From the NCBI RefSeq assembly GCF_013488225.1, contig NZ_CP041238.1, forward strand, positions 1,141,501-1,205,500: a stretch of 64,000 nucleotides of DNA. Reading direction: 5' to 3'. The translations under genes and the position numbers were made by a program. The stretch's first letter is position 1; every line of letters starts with the position of its first letter. Below are positions 1-8,802 of the stretch, in pieces. The notes under the pieces are model-generated. The model was not told the DNA's origin. It did no database searches and saw nothing but the letters and a program-made list of their open reading frames with translations. Source of the stretch: Sinorhizobium mexicanum. Its GTDB lineage: Bacteria; Pseudomonadota; Alphaproteobacteria; Rhizobiales; Rhizobiaceae.

Positions 1-36
1 AATGTTCGCGACCGACTGTGGTTGTGGGGCTGCCGC

Positions 37-1545
37 TCAGGTGCCGCAAAAGGTCTGCAGCACTTCTTGGCCAGGCTCAGGCGGCGCCGCGTAGGCCGCG
101 TGCTCGGGTTGGTCTTCATAGGGCCTGGACGTCACCTCGAGCAGCGCTTCGAACAGCGAGAAATCCGCATCGCGAGTCGCTGCCTCGATCGCCTGTTCCA
201 CGCGGTGGTTGCGCGGAATGAATGCCGGATTTGCCTTTCGCATCGACACGGCGCGCGCGCCGGCGTCGAGCGCTTCGCGGGTGAGGCGCCCGCGCCAGTC
301 GCGAAGCCAGCGTGAAACCGCATCAGGTTTTTCGAAAAGCTCGGCGAGAGCCGGGTCGGCGCCCTTGTCTTCAGCCGATGCGGTGAGGCGCCGAAAGACG
401 AGGGTGAAGTCTGCATTGCCCTCATGCATCAGGGTGAGGAGCGATTGGACAAGATCGAGATCCCCATCCTCTTCGGTCGATAGCCCGATCTTGCGCCGCA
501 TCCCGTCGAGCCAGTGCTTCTGGAAGATCGACCCGTATTCGGTCAGTGCGTCGTTGGCGAGGTTGACCGCGGTATCGGCAACCGGATCGAACAGCGGTAC
601 CAGCGTTTCAGCCAGACGCGCAAGATTCCACTGGCCGATGGCGGGCTGGTTGGCATAGGCATAGCGACCGAACTGGTCGATCGAGCTGAACACCTTCTTC
701 GGATCGTAGGCGTCCATGAAGGCGCAGGGGCCGAAATCGATCGTCTCGCCGGAGACTGCCATGTTGTCGGTATTCATCACCCCGTGGATAAAGCCGATAT
801 GGAGCCAACGGGCGATCAATCCGGCCTGCCGCGCGGCGACCGCCTTGAACAGCGAAAAATAGGGTTGCCCGCTATCCTTCGACTCCGGGTAATGGCGTTC
901 GATCACGTAATCGGCGAGGGCCTTGACCGACTCCATGTCCCCTCGGGCGGCAAAGAATTGAAAGGTACCGACCCGGATATGGCTTGCGGCCACGCGGGTG
1001 AAGACCGCACCGGGCAGGATTTGCTCCCGATAGACCGGCTGGCCGGTGACGGTAGCGGCGAGCGCGCGGGTCGTCGGCACGCCCAGCGCATGCATCGCTT
1101 CGCTGACGATGTATTCCCGCAGAACCGGACCGAGCGCCGCCCGTCCGTCGCCGCGGCGGGAATAGGGCGTCTGGCCGGATCCCTTGAGCTGGATGTCTCG
1201 TCTGTTTCCGTTTCGATCGATCACTTCGCCAAGCAGGATGGCGCGCCCGTCGCCGAGCTGCGGGACGAAGGTGCCGAACTGGTGTCCCGCATAGGCCATG
1301 GCAAGCGGCTCCGCGCCTGGCGGCACCTTGTTGCCCGAAAAGATCGCCGCGCCGTCGCGTTCGAGCGCTTCCGTGTCGAGACCAAGCTCTTCGGCGAGCT
1401 TTCGGTTGAACTTGATCAGCCAGGGCTCCGCAACCGATGTCGGCTCGACACGAGCATAGAAGTTCGCGGGCAACCGCGCATAGCTGTTGTCGAAGGGAAA
1501 AGGTGCCGTCTCGGAGGCAGATTGCGGGGGTACGTAGTTCATCAT
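37..1545 (-). CDS. selO: SelO family protein adenylyltransferase (YdiU/UPF0061)
   Basis: A 502-residue protein, the usual length for SelO. The family is a pseudokinase that transfers AMP from ATP to Ser/Thr/Tyr of target proteins and is linked to redox stress. Visible motifs are the nucleotide-binding stretch QLGDGRAILLGE near residue 100, the LKGSGQTPYSRRGDGRA loop, and the active-site segment HGVMNTDN followed by DFGP. The protein ends FCGT, with a Cys where several relatives carry selenocysteine or CSS. I start at the ATG-ATG pair at 1540-1545, preceded by AGGA; the frame stays open 35 codons upstream, but that stretch is Arg/Ala-rich and unlike the family. It follows the methyltransferase gene on the same strand after a hairpin. 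Family call is firm; physiological target unknown. Confidence 0.93.
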   Translation of the reverse strand: MMNYVPPQSASETAPFPFDNSYARLPANFYARVEPTSVAEPWLIKFNRKLAEELGLDTEALERDGAAIFSGNKVPPGAEPLAMAYAGHQFGTFVPQLGDGRAILLGEVIDRNGNRRDIQLKGSGQTPYSRRGDGRAALGPVLREYIVSEAMHALGVPTTRALAATVTGQPVYREQILPGAVFTRVAASHIRVGTFQFFAARGDMESVKALADYVIERHYPESKDSGQPYFSLFKAVAARQAGLIARWLHIGFIHGVMNTDNMAVSGETIDFGPCAFMDAYDPKKVFSSIDQFGRYAYANQPAIGQWNLARLAETLVPLFDPVADTAVNLANDALTEYGSIFQKHWLDGMRRKIGLSTEEDGDLDLVQSLLTLMHEGNADFTLVFRRLTASAEDKGADPALAELFEKPDAVSRWLRDWRGRLTREALDAGARAVSMRKANPAFIPRNHRVEQAIEAATRDADFSLFEALLEVTSRPYEDQPEHAAYAAPPEPGQEVLQTFCGT

Positions 1546-1643
1546 TCCTGGTCCCGTTGCGTGTGCCGCGGGCGGTGCCGACGAGCACGCTCTCAGGACA
1601 AGTCTACACGAGCGCCGATTGTTCCGCGAGGCCGAGACTTTAT

Positions 1644-1680
1644 CCGTCACCTCTCCGGTGTATCGCCTGAGAGGTGACGG
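1644..1680 (-). terminator. Perfect 12-bp hairpin between methyltransferase gene and selO
   Basis: CCGTCACCTCTC and its exact reverse complement GAGAGGTGACGG are separated by 13 bases. It lies 14 bases past the stop of the upstream gene. No T-tract follows on the minus strand, so it may be an mRNA-stabilising stem or an inefficient terminator rather than a classic intrinsic terminator. Confidence 0.5.
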
Positions 1681-1693
1681 CTCTATGTCCGCG

Positions 1694-2662
1694 TCAGGCG
1701 CTTAGCGCTGCGCGAGGGAGGCACGCTTCGCAGATCGCCGCGATGTGCCGGTGATCGGTGCCGCAGCAGCCGCCGAGCACCCGCAGTTGCGGCATGCGGC
1801 CGGTCAGCGACCGATAGCGCCGCGCGAGATCTGCCGGATCGCCCGCATCGAGCGTCTCGCTTTCGTCGAGTTCAGCGTGGCTCATCATCGAGGCATTGGC
1901 GCGAATGCCGCCGATCCGCTTGATCCAGGACTGGGCCTGGTCGAGTGCGCCGTCGAAATGGCTCGGATGCGCGCAGTTGATCATGTAGTAATGCGGATAG
2001 CTATCCGTCTCTGCGTCCACCGTCTCGATCGCATCCTGCAGTGACTGGCCGGTCACCAGCCGTCCATCGGTCTCGACCGTGAAGGAGATTGCGCAGGGCA
2101 TGCCGTGCCTTCTGGCGGCACGAGCAATGCCGATACCCTCGGCGACATTGTTCAACGTAACACCTGATACCATGTCGGCTTCGCTTGCGGCGAAGGTGGC
2201 AACCTGGGCCGCATGGTATTCTTCCGCCTCGGCGGCATTCATCCTGCCGGCTTTGTAACCGTCGCCGCGCGGGCCGATCGCGCCATTGAGGACAATAGGC
2301 GCTTGCGGCCGCTCGTATTCGGTGCGCAACCCGGTCAGCAGAGCGACGGCGTCGCGGTTGGCTGTTGCCAGCGCTTCCGCATCGTAGCCAAGCTTGTCGC
2401 CCCAATCGGCATTGGCGCGCCACGTGGCGGTGTCGAGCACGAAGCCGGTGTCATGACGTCGGGCGACGTCGAGATAGTGGGTGTAATATTGCCGAAGCTT
2501 CCGGCGGCCCTCGGCCGACGACAAAAGCACGAAGGAAGCGAAATGCGGAAGTTCGAAGCCGTCATGAAAAATCAGCGTCGTCTCCATGCCACCATCGCTG
2601 AGGAATGTGCCTCCATTAAGCAGCGGCAAGTTTTCTCTGTACTTGGCCATCTCTTGCTCCAT
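1694..2662 (-). CDS. Homocysteine S-methyltransferase family protein
   Basis: A 322-residue cytoplasmic protein of the MmuM/BHMT family, which moves a methyl group from a donor such as S-methylmethionine or a betaine to a thiol such as homocysteine. The zinc site is visible: NCAHP in the middle (first Cys ligand) and GGCCGTDHRHI near the C-terminus (the paired Cys ligands). The N-terminus has the DGGMETTL motif typical of the barrel start. The start is the ATG at 2660-2662 because AGGAGG lies about 7 bases upstream. It is divergent from a TetR regulator, with about 220 bases between them. The substrate cannot be told from sequence; MmuM-type and other donors are both possible. Confidence 0.85.
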   Translation of the reverse strand: MEQEMAKYRENLPLLNGGTFLSDGGMETTLIFHDGFELPHFASFVLLSSAEGRRKLRQYYTHYLDVARRHDTGFVLDTATWRANADWGDKLGYDAEALATANRDAVALLTGLRTEYERPQAPIVLNGAIGPRGDGYKAGRMNAAEAEEYHAAQVATFAASEADMVSGVTLNNVAEGIGIARAARRHGMPCAISFTVETDGRLVTGQSLQDAIETVDAETDSYPHYYMINCAHPSHFDGALDQAQSWIKRIGGIRANASMMSHAELDESETLDAGDPADLARRYRSLTGRMPQLRVLGGCCGTDHRHIAAICEACLPRAALSA

Positions 2663-2858
2663 CCTCTTTCCTCCTGATCTTCACGGGTCCTCCGCGCCAG
2701 GGATCGGATGAATTTCTGCCTTTTTATCATCTGCTAAACTAGAGGAGTTGCGGTATACTACGTGCGGAATATCCTGATATTGATGTGAAAACAAACACTT
2801 GGCCGTCGAGTTTCGGTTGCGGCAGAGAACGCGACTGGCGTTTTCGGAGCGGAAAACC

Positions 2859-2871
2859 GTACCGGCGGTAC
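2859..2871. promoter_or_regulatory. Candidate TetR operator (GTACC-ggc-GGTAC)
   Basis: A perfect 5-bp inverted repeat with a 3-base centre, ending just before the AGGAG ribosome site of the tetR gene and inside the divergent intergenic region. TetR-family regulators commonly bind short palindromes overlapping their own promoter. Assignment is by position only. Confidence 0.35.
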
Positions 2872-2882
2872 AGGAGCGGACC

Positions 2883-3503
2883 ATGCGAAAGGGTGAGGAA
2901 ACGCGAACGAGGATCCTCGATGTTGCCGAAGCCGCCGTGCTGGCGAAGGGCTTCGGGGCAACGTCGATCGACGAGCTGATCGCCGAAACCGGCATCACCA
3001 AGAGCGGTTTCTTCTATCACTTCCGCGACAAGAATGAACTCGCCAAGGCACTCCTGGAACGCTACATCGAAAACGACGAACGGATCTATGACGAGATCTT
3101 CAGCCGGGCACACGAGCTCTCGGATGATCCCCTGCAGGCCTTTTTGCTCGGCCTGAAGCTGCTGTCGGAATTGCTCTCGGACCTGCCGAACGGCCATCCC
3201 GGTTGCCTTGTCGCTACCATGTGCACGCAGGAACGTGCTTTCGACCGCGAGATCCAGGAGATCAACCGGCAGGCGGCGCTGATGTGGCGCCAGCGCTTCG
3301 GCGGCATGTTTCGCGATATCATGTGCCACTACCGCCCGCGCGAAGCGCTCGATGCCGATCAGTTGGCCGACATGGTCTCGACCGTGCTCGAGGGCGGCAT
3401 CGTGCTGTCAAAGGCGTTGAAGGAACCGAAGAGCCTGCCCGACCAATTGCTGGTCTTCCGCACCTTCGTGCGGCTGCTGTTTCAGCCAATGGCGCAGGCG
3501 TGA
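2883..3503 (+). CDS. TetR/AcrR family transcriptional regulator
   Basis: A 206-residue regulator. Residues about 8-55 form the helix-turn-helix domain: TRTRILDVAEAAVLAKGF, then TSIDELIAETGITKSGFFYHF, then DKNELAKALL, the standard TetR pattern. The remainder is an alpha-helical ligand domain with a YcdC/TetR_C-like look (GCLVATMCTQE). The ATG at 2883 is chosen because AGGAG sits 7-11 bases upstream and the family starts a few residues before the helix-turn-helix; the frame is open further upstream but without a ribosome site. It is divergent from the methyltransferase gene, so it may control that gene, itself, or both. Ligand unknown. Confidence 0.9.
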   Translation: MRKGEETRTRILDVAEAAVLAKGFGATSIDELIAETGITKSGFFYHFRDKNELAKALLERYIENDERIYDEIFSRAHELSDDPLQAFLLGLKLLSELLSDLPNGHPGCLVATMCTQERAFDREIQEINRQAALMWRQRFGGMFRDIMCHYRPREALDADQLADMVSTVLEGGIVLSKALKEPKSLPDQLLVFRTFVRLLFQPMAQA

Positions 3504-3509
3504 CGGCAT

Positions 3510-4037
3510 TCAGGCACCGCTTTCCTCAAGCTCCGCGGCTAGTTCGACGAGCTTCCGGACGGTGTTGAGATTGCGGGAAGTGCCCGGCTTGAGAGCGGGC
3601 AATTTGAGCTTCGACTTTCCCGAGCCGTTGGGAAAATGGATATAGATCTCCCTGCCGCTGATCTGCACCTCTTCGCCGTCCGGCGCGACGAGCTTGTCAA
3701 GCGCATCGGCGGGCGGTGGCTCCGGCAAGAAGGTCACCAGCAGAAATTTCGGCTTGGCGTTCGCAAACGGCGCCTTGTCGATGACCTTTTTGAGTTCGCG
3801 GCGGCTGCGCAAAATGACGCCGGGCGCCTTGCCCATCCGTTCCGCCAGTGCGTCCTCGAGCCTCTTCTGCACCTCGGCTTCGGAAAGCTCTGACCGAAAG
3901 AGCACATTGCCGCTCTGGATATAGGTCTTCACGTCGGTGAAGCCGAGGCCCTCGCAAGTGGCCTTCAGCTCCGCCATCGGAAGCATGCCGGTCCCTCCGA
4001 CATTGATCGCCCGCAGCAGTGCGATATAGACCGGCAT
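3510..4037 (-). CDS. DUF1697 domain-containing protein
   Basis: A 175-residue protein matching the DUF1697 family along its whole length: the start MPVYIALLRAINVGG, the YIQSGNVLF segment near residue 40, a central acidic and basic region, and the C-terminal FPNGSGKSKL followed by TSRNLNTVRKLVEL. The function of the family is not established. The ATG at 4035-4037 has GGAGGA about 6 bases upstream; an in-frame extension to 4412 is Arg-rich and does not look like protein. It ends 6 bases from the convergent tetR stop and is downstream of oligopeptidase B on the same strand. Confidence 0.88.
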   Translation of the reverse strand: MPVYIALLRAINVGGTGMLPMAELKATCEGLGFTDVKTYIQSGNVLFRSELSEAEVQKRLEDALAERMGKAPGVILRSRRELKKVIDKAPFANAKPKFLLVTFLPEPPPADALDKLVAPDGEEVQISGREIYIHFPNGSGKSKLKLPALKPGTSRNLNTVRKLVELAAELEESGA

Positions 4038-4064
4038 GCTTTCCTCCGTTGGATCATGATGATC

Positions 4065-4082
4065 TTGGGTCGCTCGACCCAA
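4065..4082 (-). terminator. Hairpin after oligopeptidase B gene
   Basis: TTGGGTCG and CGACCCAA form an exact 8-bp stem with a 2-base loop, 15 bases beyond the ptrB stop codon. There is no U-tract on the minus strand, so termination strength is uncertain. Confidence 0.4.
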
Positions 4083-4096
4083 AATCGCATCCCCCT

Positions 4097-6205
4097 CTAC
4101 ATCTTGCCCGCGACCTTGATGGCGAAGGCGTATTCGAAGGCGATTTCCTCCAGACGCTGGAAACGTCCGGACGCCCCGCCGTGGCCGGCATCCATGTTGG
4201 TCTTCATCAGGATCGGAGCGCTGCCGGTGGTCTTCTCCCTGAGCTTCGCCACCCACTTCGCCGGCTCCCAATAGGTCACGCGCGGATCGGTCAGGCCGCC
4301 GAGCGCGAGGATTGCCGGATAGGGCTTCGCCTCCACTTTGTCGTAGGGCGAGTAGCCGGCGATGATGTTGTAGAATTCGGCGCTCTCGATCGGATTGCCC
4401 CATTCCGGCCATTCCGGCGGCGTCAGCGGCAAGGTGTCGTCGAGCATGGTGTTCAACACATCGACGAAGGGAACGGCGGCAATGATGCCCTTGAACTTCT
4501 GCGGCGCCATATTGGCGACCGCCCCCATCAACATGCCGCCGGCCGAGCCGCCTTCGGCGATGATGTTCGCGTAGGAGGTGAACTTCTCCTGATTCAAATA
4601 ATCAGCGGCAGCGATGAAGTCTTTGAAGGTGTTGGTCTTCTTCGCCATCTTGCCGTCTTCGTACCATTGGAAGCCCTTGTCCTTGCCGCCGCGGATATGG
4701 GCGATGGCATAGACGAAGCCGCGGTCGACGAGCGAGAGGCAATTGGTGTTGAAACCGGCCGGAATGGTGATGCCGTAGGCGCCATAACCATAGAGCAGGC
4801 AAGGGGCGGTGCCGTCGAGCGGCGTATCCTTGCGGTAGAGCAGGGTGACAGGCACCTCGACGCCATCCCATGACGGCGCAAAGACACGGCGGGTGACATA
4901 GTCGTCCGCACTGTGGCCGGAGGGCACCTCCTGGGTTTTCAGGAGCGTGCGCTGGCGCGTTGTCATGTCATAGTCGAAAAGTTGCGACGGTGTCGTCATC
5001 GACGAGTAGGAGAAGCGGATGACGTCAGTGTCGTATTCGGCAGCGCCCGAGAGCCCCAGAGAGTACGCTTCCTCGGCGAAGGCGATGGCGTGCTCCTCGC
5101 CGGTCTGGCGGTCACGGATGACGATTTCCGGCAATCCGTCGCGACGCTGCAGCCAGATCAGATGGCGGGCATAGGCCATGTGGCTAAGGATCAGCGTACC
5201 TGGCTTGTGCCGCACGACCTCGCGCCAGTTTTCCTTTTGCGGCGCTTCCACGGGCGCTTCCATGATCTTGAAATCCTTGGCACCGTCGGCATTGGTGAGG
5301 ATGAAGAAAACATCGCCGCCTTCCGTCATCGAGTATTCGAGACCAGTTACGCGTTCCGCCACGAGCTGCGGCTCGGCGGTCAGGTTCCTGGTCGAAAGCA
5401 GTCGGTATTCGCTGGTTTCGTGGTCATGGATATCGATGTAGATGAAGTCGTCGAGCAGCGACCCGCCGACCGACATGAAGAAGCCCGGGTCGCTTTCCTC
5501 GTAGACGAGCCGGTCGTCTTTCTGGGGCGTGCCGATGACGTGATGGAAGATCTTCGACGGTCGATGGTTCTCGTCGAGCACGGTGTAGAAGAAACTCCTG
5601 CCGTCCGGCGCCCATGCGCCGCCGCCGCCCGTATTCTCGATCACATCGGCCAAGTCCTCGCCGGTCGAAAGGTCGCGCACTTTCAGGGTGAAATATTCCG
5701 ACCCCTTGTCGTCGTAGCCCCAGATGCCTCGGGAATGGTCGCTGCAATGGTCGATGCCGGCGAGGCGGAAATAGGCCTTGCCTTCGGCTTCCTTGTCGCC
5801 GTCGAGCAGCACGTGGCGGATCGCCTCGTCCTTGTGGTTGCCGTCGCGCGGGATTCGGAAGTAGCGGGGCTGTTCGCCGCCGGTCACGTAAGAGGTCCCA
5901 TAAGCGAAGGCCCCATCCTTCATCGGAACGGAAGAATCGTCCTCCTTGATGCGGCCGCGCATCTCGGCAAAGAGGCTCTTCTGCAATTCTTTCGTGTCCG
6001 CCATCGCCGCGTTCATATACGCGTTTTCCGCTTCGAGATGCTCGCGGATTTCCGGATCCAGAATGGAAGGATCCTTGAACATCGCCTGCCAATTGTCCGC
6101 CCGGAGCCAGGCATAGTCGTCGGTCCGGCTGATAGCGTGGCGTGTATCGGTGACCGGCTTCTTCGCAGCGACAGGGGCGGTGGGGAGGTTCTTGAAAGCA
6201 GACAA
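4097..6205 (-). CDS. ptrB: Oligopeptidase B (S9A prolyl-oligopeptidase family)
   Basis: A serine peptidase of about 702 residues that cleaves short peptides after Arg or Lys in the cytoplasm. The N-terminal half is a beta-propeller (repeats around GIWGYDDKGSEYFTLKVRD and GGAWAPDGRSFFYTVLDE). The C-terminal alpha/beta-hydrolase domain has the catalytic Ser554 in EGGSAGG, with GGLTDPRV near the Asp and DAGHGG carrying the catalytic His. I place the start at a TTG (6203-6205) because GGAG lies 7 bases upstream and the product then matches the roughly 690-residue family. A GTG at 6298 is in frame, but the 31 extra residues look unlike the family. The TTG start is an inference. Confidence 0.88.
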   Translation of the reverse strand: MSAFKNLPTAPVAAKKPVTDTRHAISRTDDYAWLRADNWQAMFKDPSILDPEIREHLEAENAYMNAAMADTKELQKSLFAEMRGRIKEDDSSVPMKDGAFAYGTSYVTGGEQPRYFRIPRDGNHKDEAIRHVLLDGDKEAEGKAYFRLAGIDHCSDHSRGIWGYDDKGSEYFTLKVRDLSTGEDLADVIENTGGGGAWAPDGRSFFYTVLDENHRPSKIFHHVIGTPQKDDRLVYEESDPGFFMSVGGSLLDDFIYIDIHDHETSEYRLLSTRNLTAEPQLVAERVTGLEYSMTEGGDVFFILTNADGAKDFKIMEAPVEAPQKENWREVVRHKPGTLILSHMAYARHLIWLQRRDGLPEIVIRDRQTGEEHAIAFAEEAYSLGLSGAAEYDTDVIRFSYSSMTTPSQLFDYDMTTRQRTLLKTQEVPSGHSADDYVTRRVFAPSWDGVEVPVTLLYRKDTPLDGTAPCLLYGYGAYGITIPAGFNTNCLSLVDRGFVYAIAHIRGGKDKGFQWYEDGKMAKKTNTFKDFIAAADYLNQEKFTSYANIIAEGGSAGGMLMGAVANMAPQKFKGIIAAVPFVDVLNTMLDDTLPLTPPEWPEWGNPIESAEFYNIIAGYSPYDKVEAKPYPAILALGGLTDPRVTYWEPAKWVAKLREKTTGSAPILMKTNMDAGHGGASGRFQRLEEIAFEYAFAIKVAGKM

Positions 6206-6323
6206 GGCGTGTCTCCGGATTTGATGGGAGACAATGAGATAGAGAGCACCAGTGCGGCGATCAAGCAGAAAGCCGGCGTTCGTTCGTCCTAAAGGCACTT
6301 ATCGGGGATGGCTCGCCGCCCCT

Positions 6324-7223
6324 TTATGAGGCGGCGAGTTTGAGGCCGATGCCCCATGGGTCGACCAGGCTATGGACGTCGCCTTGCTTGCTTACCGGTA
6401 TTTCCAGTTCGCCGAGCCTGGCGAGCGCCGTTGCGAGCTTCTGAGCATCGCTGAAGCGGATAGTGTAGTCCGCAAGACCAGTCATGTTGCTCTGCCGCTT
6501 GGACGCGCCTCGGGAGTTCCAGATATTGGCCGCAACATGATGGTGATACTTGCCCGAGGCAAAGAAGCTCGCCCCGGGGTAGCGCGCCATCAGGTCCAAT
6601 CCGAGCACGTCACGAAAAAAACCATCCGCCTGGGGGATGTCGGAGACCTGCAGATGGATATGGCCGATCGTCGTGCCTTCGGCGAGACCGTCCCAATGGT
6701 CCTTCGGCGCTTCGTCGTAGAGGGCCTGCAAGTCAAGCGGCAGCGTGCTCATCGCGACGGTGCCGTCCGGCTGATAGGTCCACTCGCCGCGCGGGCGGTC
6801 GCGATAGACCTCGATGCCGTTACCCTCCGGATCGGCGAGATAGATCGCCTCGCTGACCAGGTGGTCGGATGCGCCCTGCAGGCGAATGTTGTGCTGTGCC
6901 GTGTGCGCAAGCCAGTGTCCGAGCTCGCGCCGATTGGGAACGAGAAAAGCGGTATGGAACAGGCCGGGCGCGTTGCGTGGCGCTCTTGCCGCATTCCCTT
7001 CGGTCGTCAGCGTCAGCAGGGGTCTGCCGGCGACGCCGAGGGTTTCGCCCTTGGCGCCGGCCTCGATCGGCGTCAGCCCCAGAATCTGCTGGTACCAGCC
7101 AGAAACCATCGGCAGATCCTGAACGACGAGGTGGGACCCGTCGACAAAGACGGGCATCGCGACCGCGTGGTCCGTGGGCATGTTGTTTGCCGGACGCGAG
7201 TGAGTTGTATCTTGCATTTGCAT
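6324..7223 (-). CDS. VOC family dioxygenase-like protein, two vicinal-oxygen-chelate domains
   Basis: About 299 residues with two glyoxalase/bleomycin-type modules, as in catechol-2,3-dioxygenase (CatE, COG2514). Module one runs from LVVQDLPMVSGWYQQILGL to the metal ligands in LFHTAFLVPN and GIEVYRDRP. Module two starts at TIGHIHLQVSDI and includes FFRDVLGL and HHHVAANIW. Members open aromatic diols using a divalent metal. The ATG at 7221-7223 is preceded by GAAAGG; the open frame to 7277 lacks a ribosome site. It stands alone, with no aromatic pathway genes near it, so the substrate is unknown. Confidence 0.85.
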   Translation of the reverse strand: MQMQDTTHSRPANNMPTDHAVAMPVFVDGSHLVVQDLPMVSGWYQQILGLTPIEAGAKGETLGVAGRPLLTLTTEGNAARAPRNAPGLFHTAFLVPNRRELGHWLAHTAQHNIRLQGASDHLVSEAIYLADPEGNGIEVYRDRPRGEWTYQPDGTVAMSTLPLDLQALYDEAPKDHWDGLAEGTTIGHIHLQVSDIPQADGFFRDVLGLDLMARYPGASFFASGKYHHHVAANIWNSRGASKRQSNMTGLADYTIRFSDAQKLATALARLGELEIPVSKQGDVHSLVDPWGIGLKLAAS

Positions 7224-7565
7224 CGCCTTTCGGGGCGGGCCGGGTACTCGTGTGGCCACCGGTCGCAGCTTCTTCAAACTGCCATAAATATGGGCCCGTG
7301 ACCACGTTCAGGAAAGCCGTTATATTACTTGATGTTGTGTTCGATGAGCGTTGACAGTCATGACCACCGCACTACCTGATCTTTCAGTGATGCGAATACG
7401 ACGGTGGCGGTCGATTTGATTTCAATCAATGCTGGAACATCGCCTCCGCGCAAATTCATGTTGGCGCGGATACGGGGGAAGTGAAGACCGGCCTTCTCCT
7501 CGATCCGCGTTTAGGGGCTGGCCTCGCCATCTGGCGACCCGGGAACGCAGTAGAAGGAGTGCAGC
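7224..7565. other. Intergenic region upstream of the stress-protein cluster
   Basis: About 340 bases between two divergent genes. It holds the FNR/FixK box described separately and the usp leader. No further gene is evident; the overlapping open frames are in the wrong phase and lack ribosome sites. Confidence 0.6.
7416..7429. promoter_or_regulatory. FNR/FixK box (TTGAT-TTCA-ATCAA)
   Basis: An exact match to the FixK/FNR anaerobox TTGAT-N4-ATCAA. It is centred about 143 bases upstream of the usp start codon. If it is a class II site, transcription would begin near 7464 and leave a leader of about 100 bases. This suggests microaerobic activation of the usp gene and perhaps of the next genes. 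Confidence 0.65.
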
Positions 7566-7988
7566 ATGTACAAAAAAATCATCGTCCCGATCGCCATGGA
7601 TCAGCTGGAGCATGGCGAATCCGTACTCAACATCGCCGAGAAGCTGATCGACGAAGGGGGGGAAATCGTCCTGCTCAACGTCGTCGAGGACCTCAACGCC
7701 TATGCGCAGGGATATATGATCGTCGATTTTCCGCTCGAGATGATCGAGGAGTCGCGCAAGCATGCGGTTAAGACGCTGGAAGCGTTGAAGACCAAGCATG
7801 GAATCAAGGGGCGTATCGAAATCCGCACCGGCGGGGCGGCCGGCACCATCAACGCTCTCGCCAAGGAAGAGAATGCGGACCTCGTGATTATTGCTTCGCA
7901 CCGGCCGGGCCTGATCGACTATTTTATCGGTTCGACCGCCAGCCGCGTCGTCAGCCATTGCCCCTGCGCCGTTCTCGTCGACCGGTAA
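7566..7988 (+). CDS. Universal stress protein (UspA family)
   Basis: A single-domain Usp of 140 residues. It starts MYKKIIVPIAMD (first beta strand with the ATP-site Asp), continues with ADLVIIASH, and ends with IGSTASRVVSHCPCAVLVD. That last segment corresponds to the G-2X-G-9X-G(S/T) nucleotide-binding region, here with some Gly positions altered. Usp proteins support survival in stasis and low oxygen. The ATG at 7566 has AAGGAG 6 bases upstream. A FixK-type box upstream and a DksA-like gene 57 bases downstream suggest a stress or microaerobic unit. Confidence 0.93.
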   Translation: MYKKIIVPIAMDQLEHGESVLNIAEKLIDEGGEIVLLNVVEDLNAYAQGYMIVDFPLEMIEESRKHAVKTLEALKTKHGIKGRIEIRTGGAAGTINALAKEENADLVIIASHRPGLIDYFIGSTASRVVSHCPCAVLVDR

Positions 7989-8045
7989 AGATGCCAAGAA
8001 CAAGAAGGCGGCGTGGAACCACGCCGCGACCAAGGAGCCCTGCAA

Positions 8046-8387
8046 ATGGACAAGTACGCGCTTGATGATTTTCGCGAACAGCTTCTCCGCCGCAAACGCG
8101 AGCTTTATGGCCGGCTGGTGAAGATCGAGGAGGATCTCGATCAGCCGATGAATGCCGACGTGCCGGATCGCGTCACCGAACGGGAAAACGACGAGGTATT
8201 GGAGGGCCTCGGCCTCGCAGGTCAGGGCGAGATCCGCGCGATTGATGCCGCTCTGGACCGAATTGAGGCAGGAACCTTCGGCACCTGCGCACGCTGCGGT
8301 GACCCGATTTCGCCGGAAAGACTGCACGCGGTGCCGCACGCTCCCCTTTGCCAGACCTGTGCGGCGGAGATAGCGCGCGCAAGATAA
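8046..8387 (+). CDS. TraR/DksA-type zinc-finger protein
   Basis: 113 residues. The C-terminal half has the DksA/TraR zinc finger CARCGDPI...PLCQTCA, four Cys in C-x2-C...C-x2-C spacing. The N-terminal half is a short coiled coil (FREQLLRRKRELYGRLVKIEEDLD). Such proteins bind in the RNA polymerase secondary channel and tune stringent or stress transcription. It is shorter than full DksA (about 150 residues), closer to the TraR-like group. The acidic coil tip expected of DksA is not obvious. AAGGAG precedes the ATG at 8046; an ATG 33 bases upstream lacks a ribosome site. It follows usp by 57 bases and is probably co-transcribed. Confidence 0.88.
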   Translation: MDKYALDDFREQLLRRKRELYGRLVKIEEDLDQPMNADVPDRVTERENDEVLEGLGLAGQGEIRAIDAALDRIEAGTFGTCARCGDPISPERLHAVPHAPLCQTCAAEIARAR

Positions 8388-8802
8388 GCTGGGCTCACGC
8401 CATTGCGTTTGACGACACTCTTGCTCGCTGGCGCCTGACCGTCGCGGATTGTCGTTCCGACAGCGTCCACCGGCGGAGTTACCACGTGCCGTAACACGAT
8501 GTGACTCCGCGGTTACCTTGGACCGCGGTAGCGGCTGGCCGGAGACAAGTCTGCCGGCTTTGCAGGACATCAGCCGATTGTTGTAATAGGTTGCAAAAAT
8601 TGATCCTTTCGTCGTCCGACGGCTCTTTGCTGTGGGCGCGTACTGTGGCACGTTAAACGGGTAGAACACGTGCCTGCGTCGCGCCTGAAATCAGCCGCTG
8701 ATCGGGAAATTGTCTCGATTTCCGATCGCTGTGTGGACCCGGGCATGAGCAGGCCCTTTGCGCGTCCAAGGGATTTTGACGCAGCGTCGAGGGGAGGATC
8801 GC
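8388..8802. other. Intergenic region before the hemolysin III gene
   Basis: About 415 bases without a supported gene. It contains an inverted repeat at 8700-8727 (GATCGGGAAAT and ATTTCCGATC with one extra base in the first arm), which could be an operator or hairpin. Nothing else was recognised. Confidence 0.5.

Noticed and set aside
514..1677. 387-codon frame on the plus strand opposite selO
   Set aside because: Shadow of a well-supported gene; no ribosome site and no domain pattern.
1600..1680. CTCTCAGGC and GGAGAG on the minus strand before selO, like part of a glycine riboswitch
   Set aside because: Only the 3' words are present; the conserved 5' core is missing and the string is explained by the simple 12-bp hairpin.
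7422..8669. 415-codon open frame on the minus strand across usp and the DksA-like gene
   Set aside because: It is antisense to two genes with clear families and ribosome sites; its translation is Arg-rich with no recognisable domain.
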